64,000 nt of DNA from Methylomagnum ishizawai (GCA_945861705.1 CAMAVM010000005.1:1-64000), one strand, 5' to 3'; counted from the first letter of the stretch, positions 36,996-47,905 are shown. A program made the numbers and translations. Notes: generated by a model not told the origin, from the letters alone.

Positions 36996-39389
36996 TTAAA
37001 AATTTTGACCAAAGTTGAATTGAAAAAACTCTGTTTGGTCTGGTTGGTCTTTGTCGCTTTTATCTGCATTTAAGGGTACTGCAGCACTAACAGATAAGGC
37101 ACCAAAGGGTGACAACCATTCTCCCGATACGCCTGCCGCATATTTCATTCTGTTAAAGCCAAAACCATTTTGAATTCGTCCAGCATCAAAAAATGCCCCC
37201 AAACGAACCGACTTTACATCCTGTAAAAAAGGTACCGGAAAAAACAATTCTGCACTACCAACCATCTTGGTGGAACCACCAAAGGGTCGATTAAGCGTGT
37301 TGGTATAGGTCGCAGGTATAGCAGGATTTTTTGTGGTTAAGTGATCTCTGGGACCTAGCGTATTGTTTTTAAAACCACGTACTGATCCTGTGCCACCACC
37401 ATAGTAATTTTCAAAAAATGGTAATTCGTCAGTATCACCATAGCCGTCGCCGTAAGCAATATCAGCTTGCAACCTGAAGGTAAAGTCTGAAGACAGCGGG
37501 AAATATTCCTGGTGCTTATAGCTGACTTTATAGTAATCCAGATCACTGACTCCCGGTAAGGTAGCTAAAGCAGATAAGCGTTGCTGCCCCCCTTTATTCG
37601 GGAAAATTGCCCTATTTAACGTATCGTGTGTCCAACCTAGTGAGGGTGCTAACGTCAGATAATTATCACCATTTCCGTCGTCTACCCCTGGCACAAGCCC
37701 TGTAAGTCGACCACCAAATACTTTTCCCGACACGAAATTCTGAATTTCGTCTGATGAATTGTCTGTCGTTTTGAGTTTGGTATGTTTTAAATCAATACCA
37801 AACCGCAACTGGTCGAATTCGTTCAATGGAATGCCAAAATCCATACCCGCATTAGCGGTAGTCGTTGAATAATTGGCAATATTAATCGCACCCGCATTTC
37901 GGTCTGTATAACCCAGGTTATAGCCCAAACTAACACCATCGGTCGTGAAATAAGGGTTATAAAATCCGAATTGATAGCTGGTCAAAAAATCACTGTTATT
38001 AAAGGCGAGGTTAACCCGCTTGCCGGAGCCGAACACATTATCTTGAGATAAGTTTGCATTGATTACGATGCCTTGTACCTGAGAGAAACCTACGCCAGCC
38101 GATAAATTACCGGAAGACTTCTCGACGACCTTGTAATTAACATCCAACTGGTCAGCCGTGCCAGGAACGGGCGGCGTTTCGACATTAACCGTTTCAAAGT
38201 AACCCAGCCGTTCTAACCGTGTTTTTGAGCGTTCAATCTTTGAGCTGGATGCCCAACTGGATTCCATCTGGCGCATTTCGCGGCGCAATACTTCGTCGCG
38301 AGTTTTGGTGTTGCCGCTGTAATTGATCCGTCGCACATAAGCCCTTTTACCGGGATCGACAAAAAAAGCCATGTCCACGGTTTTGTTTGCTTCGTGAATT
38401 TCCGGCACCATATTGACATTGGCGAAAGCATAGCCGTCGTCGCCTAAACGATCCTGTATAGCCTTGGAGGTTTCTGTGGCATTTTTTCTGGAGAAGATTT
38501 CGCCGGGTCCGACTGTCATCAACTTGATAAGCTCATCGGGTTTTACCACCAAATTTCCGGTCAATTTGACCTTGTCTAGGGTATAAATAGCACCTTCTTT
38601 GACATTGATGGTCACATAGATGTCTTTTTTGTCCGGTGTAATAGCAACCTGGGTGGATTCAATAGCAAAGTTGATATAGCCCCTATCCAGATAATAAGAC
38701 CGTAAGGTTTCAAGATCGGCCTGTAGTTTTTGCTTAGAATATTGGTCGTTTTTAGTATAAAAAGACAGTAAGTTTGTCGTGCTTAATTCCAGCTTCTTCA
38801 CCAACGTGGCATCATCGAAGGTTTTATTGCCGACAATATTGATTTCCTTGATTTTGGTCACTCGACCTTCGGAAATATTGATACGGATGCCGACTCGGTT
38901 ACGGGTCAAATTGGCGACTTCAGTCTTGATTTTTAAGCTGTATTTACCGTGACTGAGATACTGGCGTTTTAATTCCAGCTCGACTTTGTCCAACACTTGT
39001 TTGTCAAATATCTTGCCTTCAGACAAACCGATCTTATCTAACGCTTTCGTCAAGTCCTCTTTATTGATGTCCTTATTGCCTTCAAAGATGATTTTTGCGA
39101 TGGATGGACGCTCTACCACGTTAACAATCAACGTTGAGCCTTCCCGTTCCAAGGTGACATCTTTAAAGAATCCGGTTTTGAATAACGCCTTAATAGCTGA
39201 ACCGACATTGCTCAGAGAAAACCGCTCGCCAACATTAATGGGAAGATAGTTAAATACTGTTCCTTCAGAAATGCGTTGCAATCCCTTGACTTGAATGTCG
39301 CTAACGATGAATTCTTCTTCGCTTTTAACCGACTGGGAAACGAGTAGCAGGCAAATCAGTAAAAAACGGGTAAGTATGTGTAATTTCAT
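36996..39389 (-). CDS. bamA: Outer-membrane protein assembly factor BamA
   Basis: 797 residues, typical length. Signal peptide, five POTRA domains (VSDIQVKGLQRISEGTVFNY begins the first, about 25-420), and a 16-strand barrel. The L6 loop motif VRGF is present (GGTGSVRGFKNNTLG), and the chain ends QFNFGQNF with a terminal Phe, the outer-membrane sorting mark. Inserts beta-barrel proteins. Confidence 0.97.
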   Translation of the reverse strand: MKLHILTRFLLICLLLVSQSVKSEEEFIVSDIQVKGLQRISEGTVFNYLPINVGERFSLSNVGSAIKALFKTGFFKDVTLEREGSTLIVNVVERPSIAKIIFEGNKDINKEDLTKALDKIGLSEGKIFDKQVLDKVELELKRQYLSHGKYSLKIKTEVANLTRNRVGIRINISEGRVTKIKEINIVGNKTFDDATLVKKLELSTTNLLSFYTKNDQYSKQKLQADLETLRSYYLDRGYINFAIESTQVAITPDKKDIYVTINVKEGAIYTLDKVKLTGNLVVKPDELIKLMTVGPGEIFSRKNATETSKAIQDRLGDDGYAFANVNMVPEIHEANKTVDMAFFVDPGKRAYVRRINYSGNTKTRDEVLRREMRQMESSWASSSKIERSKTRLERLGYFETVNVETPPVPGTADQLDVNYKVVEKSSGNLSAGVGFSQVQGIVINANLSQDNVFGSGKRVNLAFNNSDFLTSYQFGFYNPYFTTDGVSLGYNLGYTDRNAGAINIANYSTTTANAGMDFGIPLNEFDQLRFGIDLKHTKLKTTDNSSDEIQNFVSGKVFGGRLTGLVPGVDDGNGDNYLTLAPSLGWTHDTLNRAIFPNKGGQQRLSALATLPGVSDLDYYKVSYKHQEYFPLSSDFTFRLQADIAYGDGYGDTDELPFFENYYGGGTGSVRGFKNNTLGPRDHLTTKNPAIPATYTNTLNRPFGGSTKMVGSAELFFPVPFLQDVKSVRLGAFFDAGRIQNGFGFNRMKYAAGVSGEWLSPFGALSVSAAVPLNADKSDKDQPDQTEFFQFNFGQNF

Positions 39390-39462
39390 TTAAACCTAAA
39401 GAAACGTCATTGTGCCTACTACCAAAACCAAGTGATTATAATACAGTAAATATTCAATCAGC

Positions 39463-40458
39463 TTAAGCCCTGCTTATGGAAAAAGCCAAAACTTCGTCGA
39501 TTGTTGCGCTATTCGATAATAACATCAATAATCTATCTAATCCTATGGCTATCCCTGAACAGTTCGGCAAACCGACTTCCAATGCTGCCAATAGGCGTTC
39601 ATCTTTGACTGCATTTGGACGTTTATTGTCCTGCCTGACAGCAATCTCGTTATCAAAACGCCGCTCCTGTTCTTTTGCATCACTGAGTTCATAATAGCCA
39701 TTTCCCAACTCAACGCCGTTGATAAATAGCTCAACACGGTCAGCAATTGCGGGATTATCTTGATTGTTCCTTGCCAATGAAGACATACAAGCAGGATAGC
39801 CATGCACCATACACAACGCATTTTGCCCCAAATGCGGCTGAATTTGATGGCTGAAAATAAAATCCAACCAAAGTAAATGGTCGTGTTTACAGATTGCTAT
39901 TGCATCAATAAGACCGCTGCTGTGGGCATAATCGGCGTAATCTTGGTAAGAAAACACCAACGCATTTAAGCCCGTATTTTGCTGAAAAAGACTTTGATAG
40001 CTGACTCTTTGTGTTGCTTGCAGCTTTACGCTGCCTTCAAACAGTAAAGCTAGCAACTCATCCACCTCGTCCATCAATTGCGACAGGTCAAAGCCGACGC
40101 GATACCACTCCAGCAAAGTAAACTCAGGATTATGAAAGCGTCCTGATTCGCCATTCCTAAATGCCTTACAGATCTGGTAAATAGACCCACTATCTGCGGC
40201 AAGCAAACGTTTCATCGCAAATTCGGGTGAAGTCTGCAAAAACAGCGTTCGTTGCGTGGGTGGCAGTTGATAGTTTGTGGTGAAAAAATCCAGATTGGGG
40301 TCAGAGCCTATAGCTTTACATATTAGTGGGGTTTCCACCTCTAGCACGGTTCTATCAGCAAAAAATTGCCGTATTTTCTGGAACAAGTGTGCCCGTAAGT
40401 GCAGTAATTCTGGTGAGCAGGACGGATGCCAATCCATCCCCGACTCTTCCAACATCAA
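39463..40458 (-). CDS. epmA: EF-P lysine--lysyltransferase EpmA (GenX/PoxA)
   Basis: 331 residues, a lysyl-tRNA synthetase catalytic domain without the anticodon-binding part. Motif 2 QICKAFRNGESGRFHNPEFT, FLQTSPEFAMKRLL and motif 3 GIAIGLDRLLMLL. It attaches (R)-beta-lysine to EF-P. Lies 18 bases after efp on the same strand, with epmB divergent next door, so the whole modification set is together. Confidence 0.95.
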   Translation of the reverse strand: MMLEESGMDWHPSCSPELLHLRAHLFQKIRQFFADRTVLEVETPLICKAIGSDPNLDFFTTNYQLPPTQRTLFLQTSPEFAMKRLLAADSGSIYQICKAFRNGESGRFHNPEFTLLEWYRVGFDLSQLMDEVDELLALLFEGSVKLQATQRVSYQSLFQQNTGLNALVFSYQDYADYAHSSGLIDAIAICKHDHLLWLDFIFSHQIQPHLGQNALCMVHGYPACMSSLARNNQDNPAIADRVELFINGVELGNGYYELSDAKEQERRFDNEIAVRQDNKRPNAVKDERLLAALEVGLPNCSGIAIGLDRLLMLLSNSATIDEVLAFSISRA

Positions 40459-40476
40459 ACCTTACTGATAACGTTT

Positions 40477-41043
40477 TTATTTAACCCGCGAAATATATTC
40501 ACCGGTACGCGTATCAACCTTAATCACTTCACCAATCTGCACAAACAAAGGCACCCGCACCACTGCTCCAGTATCCAGCTTGGCTGGTTTGCCGCCGCCG
40601 CCAGACGTATCTCCACGCACACCGGGATCAGTTTCAACAATTGTCAATTCAACAAAATTGGCGGGAGTAACCGCCAGCGGTGCATCATTCCAGAGCGTAA
40701 CAGTGCAGGAATCCTGGTCTTTAAGCCACTTTGCCGCGTCGCCGACAATTTTCTCATCCGCTTGGTACTGCTCAAAGGTATCGGGCTTCATAAAATGCCG
40801 ATATTCGCCATCGCCGTATAGGTATTGCATATCGACATCCATAACATCAGCGCCTTCTAGCGATTCACCCGATTTAAAAGTGCGTTCGATCACGCGTCCG
40901 GTTTTGAGATTTCTGATTTTGACCCGACTGAACGCCTGTCCTTTGCCCGGTTTGACGAACTCATTCTCAATAATTGCACACGGATCATTGTCCAACATGA
41001 CCTTTAATCCGGCTTTAAACTCACTCGTACTATAAACAGCCAT
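40477..41043 (-). CDS. efp: Elongation factor P
   Basis: ATG 41043 gives 188 residues ([17 protein letters not shown]). [15 protein letters not shown] carries Lys34, the residue modified by EpmA/EpmB; KOW-like and two OB domains follow (ending [17 protein letters not shown]). Relieves ribosome stalling at polyproline. A longer frame to 41082 has no support. Confidence 0.96.
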   Translation of the reverse strand: MAVYSTSEFKAGLKVMLDNDPCAIIENEFVKPGKGQAFSRVKIRNLKTGRVIERTFKSGESLEGADVMDVDMQYLYGDGEYRHFMKPDTFEQYQADEKIVGDAAKWLKDQDSCTVTLWNDAPLAVTPANFVELTIVETDPGVRGDTSGGGGKPAKLDTGAVVRVPLFVQIGEVIKVDTRTGEYISRVK

Positions 41044-41126
41044 TCTATCCTCGAATCGAATCAATAAACTAAATTGCGGCATTATATAATAGACGCTGAC
41101 CTCGACAGAAACCTAAATACATACAG

Positions 41127-42137
41127 ATGCCAGTTAGCCCTTCAGACGCGCAGCATTTCGCCAAAAATTGGCAACAACAACTTTCCGAAGCCTTCACCAC
41201 CATTGAAGATTTATGCGAATATCTGGAACTAAACCCTATCGATTTGCCCATTTCACAAACCGCCAGTAAACGTTTTGCGATGCGTGTTCCGTTGAGCTTT
41301 GCCGCCAGCATGGAAAAAGGCAATCCAACCGATCCCTTATTACGGCAAGTGTTGCCTATTAATGATGAAATCGTTGATTACCCAGGATTTAGCAACGATC
41401 CGGTTGGCGATATTCAAGCCGTCGTGCAACCTGGCATCTTACATAAATACCACGGACGTGTTTTGTTAATTAATACAGGCAGTTGCGCGATAAATTGTCG
41501 ATATTGCTTCCGCCGTAATTTCCCCTATAACGAGTTGCAACTCAGCAAGCAGCAGGAAAGCGGTGCAATCGACTACATAAAATCCGAGCCGTCGATTACC
41601 GAAGTTATCTTAAGTGGTGGCGACCCCTTGCTGTTAAGCGATGCGCGGTTAGAGCAACTTATTAAGCAATTGGACGCAATAGATCATATAAAGCGCATCA
41701 GAATCCACAGCCGCTTACCTATCGTTTTGCCCGCACGAGTGACGGATGAGTTGGTCAAAACCTTGACGAACAGTAGCAAACAAATGATTTTTGTTGTTCA
41801 TGCCAATCATTCTAATGAGATCAATGCACGGGTTGTAACTGCCTTCAATTTATTAAAAAATAAAGGCGTTACCTTATTTAATCAATCTGTTCTACTAAAA
41901 GGCGTTAATGACAACGCGACAACCTTATGTGGACTAAGCGAGCAACTTTTTGCTAATGGCATCATCCCCTACTATCTGCATTTATTAGATAAAGCCACCG
42001 GCACTGGGCATTTTGAGGTTTCCGAGTATGAAGCCAAGCTATTGATCGAACAAGTGCAAAACACCCTGCCAGGCTATCTAGCACCCAAATTAGTAAAAGA
42101 ACAGGCTGGATATAAAGCAAAACAATACGTCTTATAA
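41127..42137 (+). CDS. epmB: EF-P beta-lysylation protein EpmB (lysine 2,3-aminomutase)
   Basis: 336 residues. Radical SAM cluster CAINCRYC (Cys120, 124, 127) after HGRVLLINTGS, SGGDPLL, and the conserved C-terminal GYKAK with the PLP lysine candidate. Converts lysine to (R)-beta-lysine for EpmA. Divergent from efp across 83 bases. Confidence 0.95.
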   Translation: MPVSPSDAQHFAKNWQQQLSEAFTTIEDLCEYLELNPIDLPISQTASKRFAMRVPLSFAASMEKGNPTDPLLRQVLPINDEIVDYPGFSNDPVGDIQAVVQPGILHKYHGRVLLINTGSCAINCRYCFRRNFPYNELQLSKQQESGAIDYIKSEPSITEVILSGGDPLLLSDARLEQLIKQLDAIDHIKRIRIHSRLPIVLPARVTDELVKTLTNSSKQMIFVVHANHSNEINARVVTAFNLLKNKGVTLFNQSVLLKGVNDNATTLCGLSEQLFANGIIPYYLHLLDKATGTGHFEVSEYEAKLLIEQVQNTLPGYLAPKLVKEQAGYKAKQYVL

Positions 42138-42414
42138 AATCCGTGCTTATCTCGCAACATTTCATCTATTTATCTGATAATGCTAACTTTTTCTATTCTT
42201 CGGCTACCTCGATAGGATCAGTTAACACCCTATTTACCGAAATGGGTACATTCCCTAATCCAGTTTTTGTATATAATATTACGGATAATCAACGCATTCA
42301 GGATCACCTAGCTTTGGCTCCTACACAAAACCCGTCAGTTTTTAAACCCCTAGCAACTGCATATCGCCCAACATTACTATGAGCTATGCACGCCCCGCCC
42401 CAACAGGAACACAC
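42138..42414 (+). promoter_or_regulatory. aceE upstream region with candidate promoter
   Basis: About 275 bases without a credible gene. TATAAT at 42272-42277 is a perfect -10; no strong -35 is seen at 17-18 bases. No clear PdhR palindrome was found. Confidence 0.4.
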
Positions 42415-45093
42415 ATGAGCAACAGTTTAGTGTCAGATATTACTGGTCAGGAAGATGTCGATCCGGCAGAAACTAAGGAATGGATTGAAGCGCTACAATC
42501 TGTCCTGGAGATTGAAGGCAGCGAACGCGCCCACTTTCTAATTGAACGACTGGTTGCAGTAACGCGCCGTTTTGGTTTTGACATACCTTTTAGTGCCAAT
42601 ACGGCTTATATCAATACCATCCCTGTCGCCCAACAAGCACAATTTCCGGGCGATTTTGCCATCGAGCAGCGCATTCGGTCCTATGTGCGCTGGAATGCGA
42701 TGATGATGGTGTTACGTGCCAATAAAGACACCAACGTCGGTGGACATATTGCCAGTTTTGCTTCGGCGGCAAGCTTATACGACGTGGGTTACAACCATTT
42801 TTGGCGTGCTGCTACCGAGCAATTCGCAGGGGATTTGATATTTACCCAAGGACACTCTGCACCAGGTGATTATTCACGGGCTTTTTTGCTGGGGCGACTG
42901 ACCGAAGACCAATTAAACAATTTCCGGCAAGAAGTCGGTGGTAATGGCTTATCTTCTTATCCGCATCCGTGGTTAATGCGTGAATTCTGGCAATTTCCTA
43001 CCGTTTCTATGGGCTTAGGCCCAATCATGGCGATTTACCAAGCCCGTTTCATGCGCTATATGCAAGGCCGTGGCTTTGCCGAGAGTTCAGACCGCAAGGT
43101 TTGGGCGTTTCTGGGTGATGGCGAAACTGACGAACCGGAATCACTTGGTGCTATCGGCATGGCAGGACGGGAAAAACTGGATAACCTGATTTTCGTCATC
43201 AATTGCAATCTACAGCGTTTGGATGGACCAGTACGCGGCAATGGCAAAATCATCCAGGAACTGGAAAGTGAATTCCGTGGTGCGGGTTGGAATGTTATTA
43301 AACTGGTTTGGGGACAACGTTGGGATGCGCTGCTGGCGCGTGACAAAGATGGCTTGTTAGCTGCTAGGATGATGGCGTGTGTGGATGGTGATTTCCAAAC
43401 CTTCAAATCCAAAGATGGCGCGTATGTGCGGGAACATTTTTTCAATACACCTGAGTTAAAAGCGATGGTTTCCGACTGGTCAGACCGTGATATTTGGGAA
43501 CTTGATCGTGGCGGACATGATTCCGCCAAAGTTTATGCGGCATTCCATGCGGCGGCAAACTGTAAAGGTCAGCCTACCGTTATTCTGGCTAAGACCATCA
43601 AAGGTTACGGCATGGGCGCATCAGGTGAAGCCTTATATACCTCGCATCAGCAAAAGAAGATGAGCGATGATTCCCTAAAGCATTTTAGAGATCGCTACGA
43701 ACTGCCCGTCGCTGACGAGCAATTACACGACCTGCCTTATTTGACCTTCCCCGAAGGTTCAAAAGAACTGACCTACATGCAGCAGCGCCGGAGCGAACTC
43801 GGTGGACATCTGCCGTCACGGCGCACAAAATCTTACGCGCTAGAAATTCCGCCACTCAGCGAATTCAAGCCTTTGCTGGAAGCCAGTGGCGAAGGTCGTG
43901 AAATTTCGACCACTATGGCGTTTGTGCGGATGTTAAATATCCTGGCGAAAGACAAAAATATCGGCAAGCGCATCGTACCGATTGTCCCTGATGAATCCAG
44001 GACTTTCGGTATGGAAGGTATGTTTAAGCAACTCGGCATTTGGTCGCAAGTTGGTCAGTTATATACCCCCCAAGATGCTGGACAATTGATGTCTTACAAA
44101 GAAGACAAAAACGGTCAGGTTTTGCAAGAAGGCATTAACGAAGCCGGTGGCTTGTGCGATTGGATCGCAGCGGGTACGTCATATTCCACCAACAATGTGC
44201 CAATGATCCCGTTTTTTATCTACTATTCCATGTTTGGTTTCCAACGGGTTGGTGATTTGATCTGGGCGGCGGCTGACCAGCGCACCCGTGGCTTCCTGAT
44301 GGGCGGCACGGCTGGCAGGACGACACTGAATGGCGAAGGCCTTCAACATGAAGACGGTCATAGCCATTTGATATCGGCAACTGTCCCTAACTGCGTCTCT
44401 TACGACCCTACTTTCGCTTATGAGTTAGTCGTGATTATCCAGGACGGTATGCGGCGCATGTATGTCGAGCAAGAGGATGTGTTTTATTACATCACGGTGA
44501 TGAATGAGAATTACAGCCATCCTGCCCTGCCTGAAGGCGCAGAAGCCGATATACTTAAAGGCATGTATTGCTTTAAACGCGGTGAAAACAACAGAAAGCC
44601 GCGAGTGCAATTGTTAGGTTCTGGCGTTATCTTCCGCGAAGTTGAATTCGCTGCTGAAATGCTGCGTAATGACTGGGGTGTAGAATCTGATCTTTGGAGC
44701 TGCCCAAGCTTTACCGAACTAGCACGAGAAGGTCAGCACTATGATCGCTGGAATCGCTTACATCCATTGGAATCGCCTAAAATATCGCATGTCGCTAAGT
44801 GCTTGGATAAAGCCGATGGTCCGGTCATCGCTGCCAGCGATTATACCCGCGCCTTTGCCGAGCAAATCCGTGCTTATATAGCCGCACCTTATGTCGTGCT
44901 GGGTACTGACGGCTTTGGTCGCTCCGATACGCGCAGCAATCTCCGCAAATTCTTCGAGGTTGACCGTTTTCACGTTACCGTTGCAGCATTGAAAAGCTTG
45001 GCTGACCTGGGCAAACTGGATAAAGCCAAAGTTGCCGAAGCCATTGCCAAGTATGGCATAGCCACTGATATAACTGCACCTTGGTTAACGTAA
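42415..45093 (+). CDS. aceE: Pyruvate dehydrogenase E1 component, homodimeric
   Basis: Start chosen at ATG 42415 (MSNSLVSDITGQEDVDPAET) because AGGAA precedes it; the frame opens upstream at 42379. 892 residues. Thiamine diphosphate motif GDGETDEPES...INCNLQ, VGGHIASFASAASLYDVG, IVPIVPDESRTFGMEG and FYYITVMNENY are typical of the E. coli-type E1. Decarboxylates pyruvate and acetylates E2. First gene of aceE-aceF-lpd. Confidence 0.97.
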   Translation: MSNSLVSDITGQEDVDPAETKEWIEALQSVLEIEGSERAHFLIERLVAVTRRFGFDIPFSANTAYINTIPVAQQAQFPGDFAIEQRIRSYVRWNAMMMVLRANKDTNVGGHIASFASAASLYDVGYNHFWRAATEQFAGDLIFTQGHSAPGDYSRAFLLGRLTEDQLNNFRQEVGGNGLSSYPHPWLMREFWQFPTVSMGLGPIMAIYQARFMRYMQGRGFAESSDRKVWAFLGDGETDEPESLGAIGMAGREKLDNLIFVINCNLQRLDGPVRGNGKIIQELESEFRGAGWNVIKLVWGQRWDALLARDKDGLLAARMMACVDGDFQTFKSKDGAYVREHFFNTPELKAMVSDWSDRDIWELDRGGHDSAKVYAAFHAAANCKGQPTVILAKTIKGYGMGASGEALYTSHQQKKMSDDSLKHFRDRYELPVADEQLHDLPYLTFPEGSKELTYMQQRRSELGGHLPSRRTKSYALEIPPLSEFKPLLEASGEGREISTTMAFVRMLNILAKDKNIGKRIVPIVPDESRTFGMEGMFKQLGIWSQVGQLYTPQDAGQLMSYKEDKNGQVLQEGINEAGGLCDWIAAGTSYSTNNVPMIPFFIYYSMFGFQRVGDLIWAAADQRTRGFLMGGTAGRTTLNGEGLQHEDGHSHLISATVPNCVSYDPTFAYELVVIIQDGMRRMYVEQEDVFYYITVMNENYSHPALPEGAEADILKGMYCFKRGENNRKPRVQLLGSGVIFREVEFAAEMLRNDWGVESDLWSCPSFTELAREGQHYDRWNRLHPLESPKISHVAKCLDKADGPVIAASDYTRAFAEQIRAYIAAPYVVLGTDGFGRSDTRSNLRKFFEVDRFHVTVAALKSLADLGKLDKAKVAEAIAKYGIATDITAPWLT

Positions 45094-45152
45094 TCGGTTA
45101 ACTTAATTGGCTGACCTACTTCGGGATAAACACAAACTGGATAACAATAAAA

Positions 45153-46457
45153 ATGGCTGATGTAATTGAAATAAAAGTCCCTGATGTGGGTGGCGTTGCC
45201 AGTATTGACGTGGTTGAAGTGCTGATTAAGCCAGGCGATACGGTAGCATTAGACCAAATCATTGCAACACTTGAAACCGATAAAGCCAGCATGGATCTTC
45301 CTGCCAGTGCGGGTGGAACCGTACAACAAGTGCATATCAAACCCGGCGATAAAGTTGCCGAAGGTTCGTTAGTTGCAACGGTATTGATGGAGGGTGCAGA
45401 AACAACAACTCCAGCAAAACCTGAACAACCAGACCAGAAACCGGAAGTGTCAGCACCTAAAGCACAAGAACAACCCGCACCAGTTATAACACCAGAACCT
45501 ATCAAACCCGCTACCGCTACACCTGCGTTAGCTCCCATCACTGACCAAGGCAGTGCAATAAGCGCACACGCTTCACCTTCCGTACGACTGTTTGCACGGG
45601 AATTAGGCGTAGACATCACCCAAATAAGCGCAGGTAATGGTCGTAAAGGACGCATTTTAAAGCAGGATGTCCAAAGCTATGTAAAACGCATCATTAGCGA
45701 AGGCATACCGCAAGGCGGCGCAGGCATTCCGTCTATTCCCGCTGTCGATTTCTCGCAATTTGGCGAGACAGAAACACAAAAACTAAGCAAAATCAAACGC
45801 TTGACAGGACAAAACCTTAGCCGAGTCTGGCTTAATCTTCCTATGGTAACTTACCATGAAGAAGCCGACATCACTGAAATGGAAGCCTTCCGCGTAGCAT
45901 TGAATGCCGAAAAAACCAAGGTTGAGGTAAAAATCACCGCCTTGATGTTTATCATGAAAGCTTTAGTTGCTGCCATGAAGCAGTTCCCCAGCTTTAATGC
46001 CTCTCTGTCTGCTGATGGCGAGAATTTGATACTCAAAAAGTACATCAACATTGGCATTGCCGTAGATACGCCCAATGGTTTGGTAGTGCCAGTCCTACGG
46101 AATGTTGATAGCAAAAGCATCAATCAATTGGCTACTGAATTGGCAGAAAAAAGCGATAAGGCAAGATTAGGTAAGCTTATGCCAGCCGACATGCAAGGCG
46201 GATGTTTAACCATCTCCAGCTTAGGCGGAATAGGTGGCACTGCATTTACACCCATCGTCAATGCACCGGAAGTCGCCATCTTGGGCGTTACCCGCGCCAA
46301 AATGCAGCCCGTTTGGAATGGTAAGGAATTTATCCCAAGATTGATGTTGCCGCTGGATTTGACTTACGATCATCGAGTAATCGACGGCGCAGAAGGCGCA
46401 CGATTTATGGCATTCATCAAACAAAATTTAAGTGACATCAGACGTTTATTACTTTGA
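45153..46457 (+). CDS. aceF: Dihydrolipoamide acetyltransferase (E2), one lipoyl domain
   Basis: 434 residues. A single lipoyl domain (residues 3-78) with Lys44 in TDKAS, an Ala/Pro/Glu/Gln-rich linker, the peripheral subunit-binding domain (SPSVRLFARELGVDI, GRKGRILKQDVQSYV), and the catalytic domain ending TYDHRVIDGAEGARF. E. coli E2 has three lipoyl domains; one is common in other proteobacteria. Overlaps the open frame of lpd by four bases. Confidence 0.96.
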   Translation: MADVIEIKVPDVGGVASIDVVEVLIKPGDTVALDQIIATLETDKASMDLPASAGGTVQQVHIKPGDKVAEGSLVATVLMEGAETTTPAKPEQPDQKPEVSAPKAQEQPAPVITPEPIKPATATPALAPITDQGSAISAHASPSVRLFARELGVDITQISAGNGRKGRILKQDVQSYVKRIISEGIPQGGAGIPSIPAVDFSQFGETETQKLSKIKRLTGQNLSRVWLNLPMVTYHEEADITEMEAFRVALNAEKTKVEVKITALMFIMKALVAAMKQFPSFNASLSADGENLILKKYINIGIAVDTPNGLVVPVLRNVDSKSINQLATELAEKSDKARLGKLMPADMQGGCLTISSLGGIGGTAFTPIVNAPEVAILGVTRAKMQPVWNGKEFIPRLMLPLDLTYDHRVIDGAEGARFMAFIKQNLSDIRRLLL

Positions 46458-46471
46458 CAGGAGAACAATCA

Positions 46472-47905
46472 ATGACAAGCAATCCAGGAAGTAATGAACT
46501 AAAAACAGAAATCGTTGTGCTGGGCGGCGGCCCTGGCGGCTATACCGCCGCCTTCCGCGCTGCCGACTTAGGCAAGCAAGTCGTATTGATTGAACGCTAT
46601 CCCGTATTGGGCGGTGTTTGCTTGAATGTCGGCTGTATTCCCTCAAAAGCTTTGTTGCACATGGCATTGGTTATCCACGAGGCCGAGGAATTTCAGCAAA
46701 ATGGCATTAGCTTTGGCAAGCCGAAGATTGATCTCGACAAAGTCCGCGCTTGGAAAGCCAGCGTCACCAAAACCCTGAACGATGGTTTGGCTGGACTGGT
46801 TAAGCAACGAAAAATCACCTTAGTACAAGGCTTTGGCAAGTTTACCTCAGCCAACACCATCAGTGTTGAAAACGAACAAGGTGCGATAACCACAGTACAA
46901 TTCGACCAAGCAATTATCGCCGCAGGTTCGCATCCGACTAAAATCCCGTCATTTCCTTATGACGATGCACGATTAATGGATTCAACCGATGCGCTAGAGC
47001 TAAAGCAAATCCCCAAAAAACTGCTGATTGTTGGCGGCGGCATTATCGGTCTCGAAATGGCAACGGTTTATCATGCCTTGGGTTCGGAAATCAGTGTTGT
47101 CGAGTTGATGGATCAAATCATTCCTGGCTGTGATAAGGATTTGGTTACACCCTTGTTTCGCCGCATCAAAAAACAATATAAAAACATCTGGTTAGAGTCG
47201 AAAGTCACCTCCATCCAAGCGCAAAGCAAAGGTCTAAAAGTGTCTTTCGAGGGAAAAGATGCCCCAGAATCCGAATTGTTCGATTCGGTTTTAGTTGCCG
47301 TCGGCAGAAAACCCAATGGCAAAATCATCGCCGCTGAACAGGCTGGCATCAAAGTTGACGAGCAGGGTTTTATCGCCGTCGATAAGCAACAGCGCACCAA
47401 TGTCAGCCATATCTTTGCCATCGGCGATATAGTCGGCAATCCCATGCTCGCCCACAAAGCCGCACATGAAGGCAAAGTCGCCGCCGAAGTTGCCGCTGGG
47501 CATAAAGCGGCATTCGATGCCTTGACCATCCCCAACGTCGCCTACACTGATCCCGAAATCGCCTGGATGGGCTTGACCGAAAACCAAGCCAAACAACAGG
47601 GCATAGAGTACGACAAAGCCGCCTTCCCTTGGGCTGCCAGTGGCCGCTCCTTAAGTATTGGTCGAAAAGAAGGCATTACCAAACTTATCTGCGAAAAAGG
47701 TACAGGTCGTGTGTTAGGTGCTGGCATCGTTGGTACTAATGCAGGTGAATTGATTGCCGAAGCAGTATTAGCACTTGAAATGGGTGCTGATGCAGAAGAT
47801 ATTGGCTTAACTATCCATCCGCATCCAACCTTATCGGAAACCCTAGGTTTTGCAGCAGAAATGATAACCGGCACGATTACCGATATTTACATTAAAAAAC
47901 AATAA
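46472..47905 (+). CDS. lpd: Dihydrolipoamide dehydrogenase (E3)
   Basis: ATG 46472 with CAGGAG upstream gives 477 residues. FAD-binding VVLGGGPGGYTAAFRAADLG, redox-active GGVCLNVGCIPSKAL, NAD-binding LLIVGGGIIGLEMATVYHALG and the C-terminal HPHPTLSE dyad. Reoxidises the lipoyl groups of E2. Last gene of the pyruvate dehydrogenase operon. Confidence 0.97.
   Translation: MTSNPGSNELKTEIVVLGGGPGGYTAAFRAADLGKQVVLIERYPVLGGVCLNVGCIPSKALLHMALVIHEAEEFQQNGISFGKPKIDLDKVRAWKASVTKTLNDGLAGLVKQRKITLVQGFGKFTSANTISVENEQGAITTVQFDQAIIAAGSHPTKIPSFPYDDARLMDSTDALELKQIPKKLLIVGGGIIGLEMATVYHALGSEISVVELMDQIIPGCDKDLVTPLFRRIKKQYKNIWLESKVTSIQAQSKGLKVSFEGKDAPESELFDSVLVAVGRKPNGKIIAAEQAGIKVDEQGFIAVDKQQRTNVSHIFAIGDIVGNPMLAHKAAHEGKVAAEVAAGHKAAFDALTIPNVAYTDPEIAWMGLTENQAKQQGIEYDKAAFPWAASGRSLSIGRKEGITKLICEKGTGRVLGAGIVGTNAGELIAEAVLALEMGADAEDIGLTIHPHPTLSETLGFAAEMITGTITDIYIKKQ

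Noticed and set aside
42143-42382. 79-codon frame between epmB and aceE
   Set aside because: Contains a perfect TATAAT within it and has no protein-like pattern; better explained as the aceE leader.
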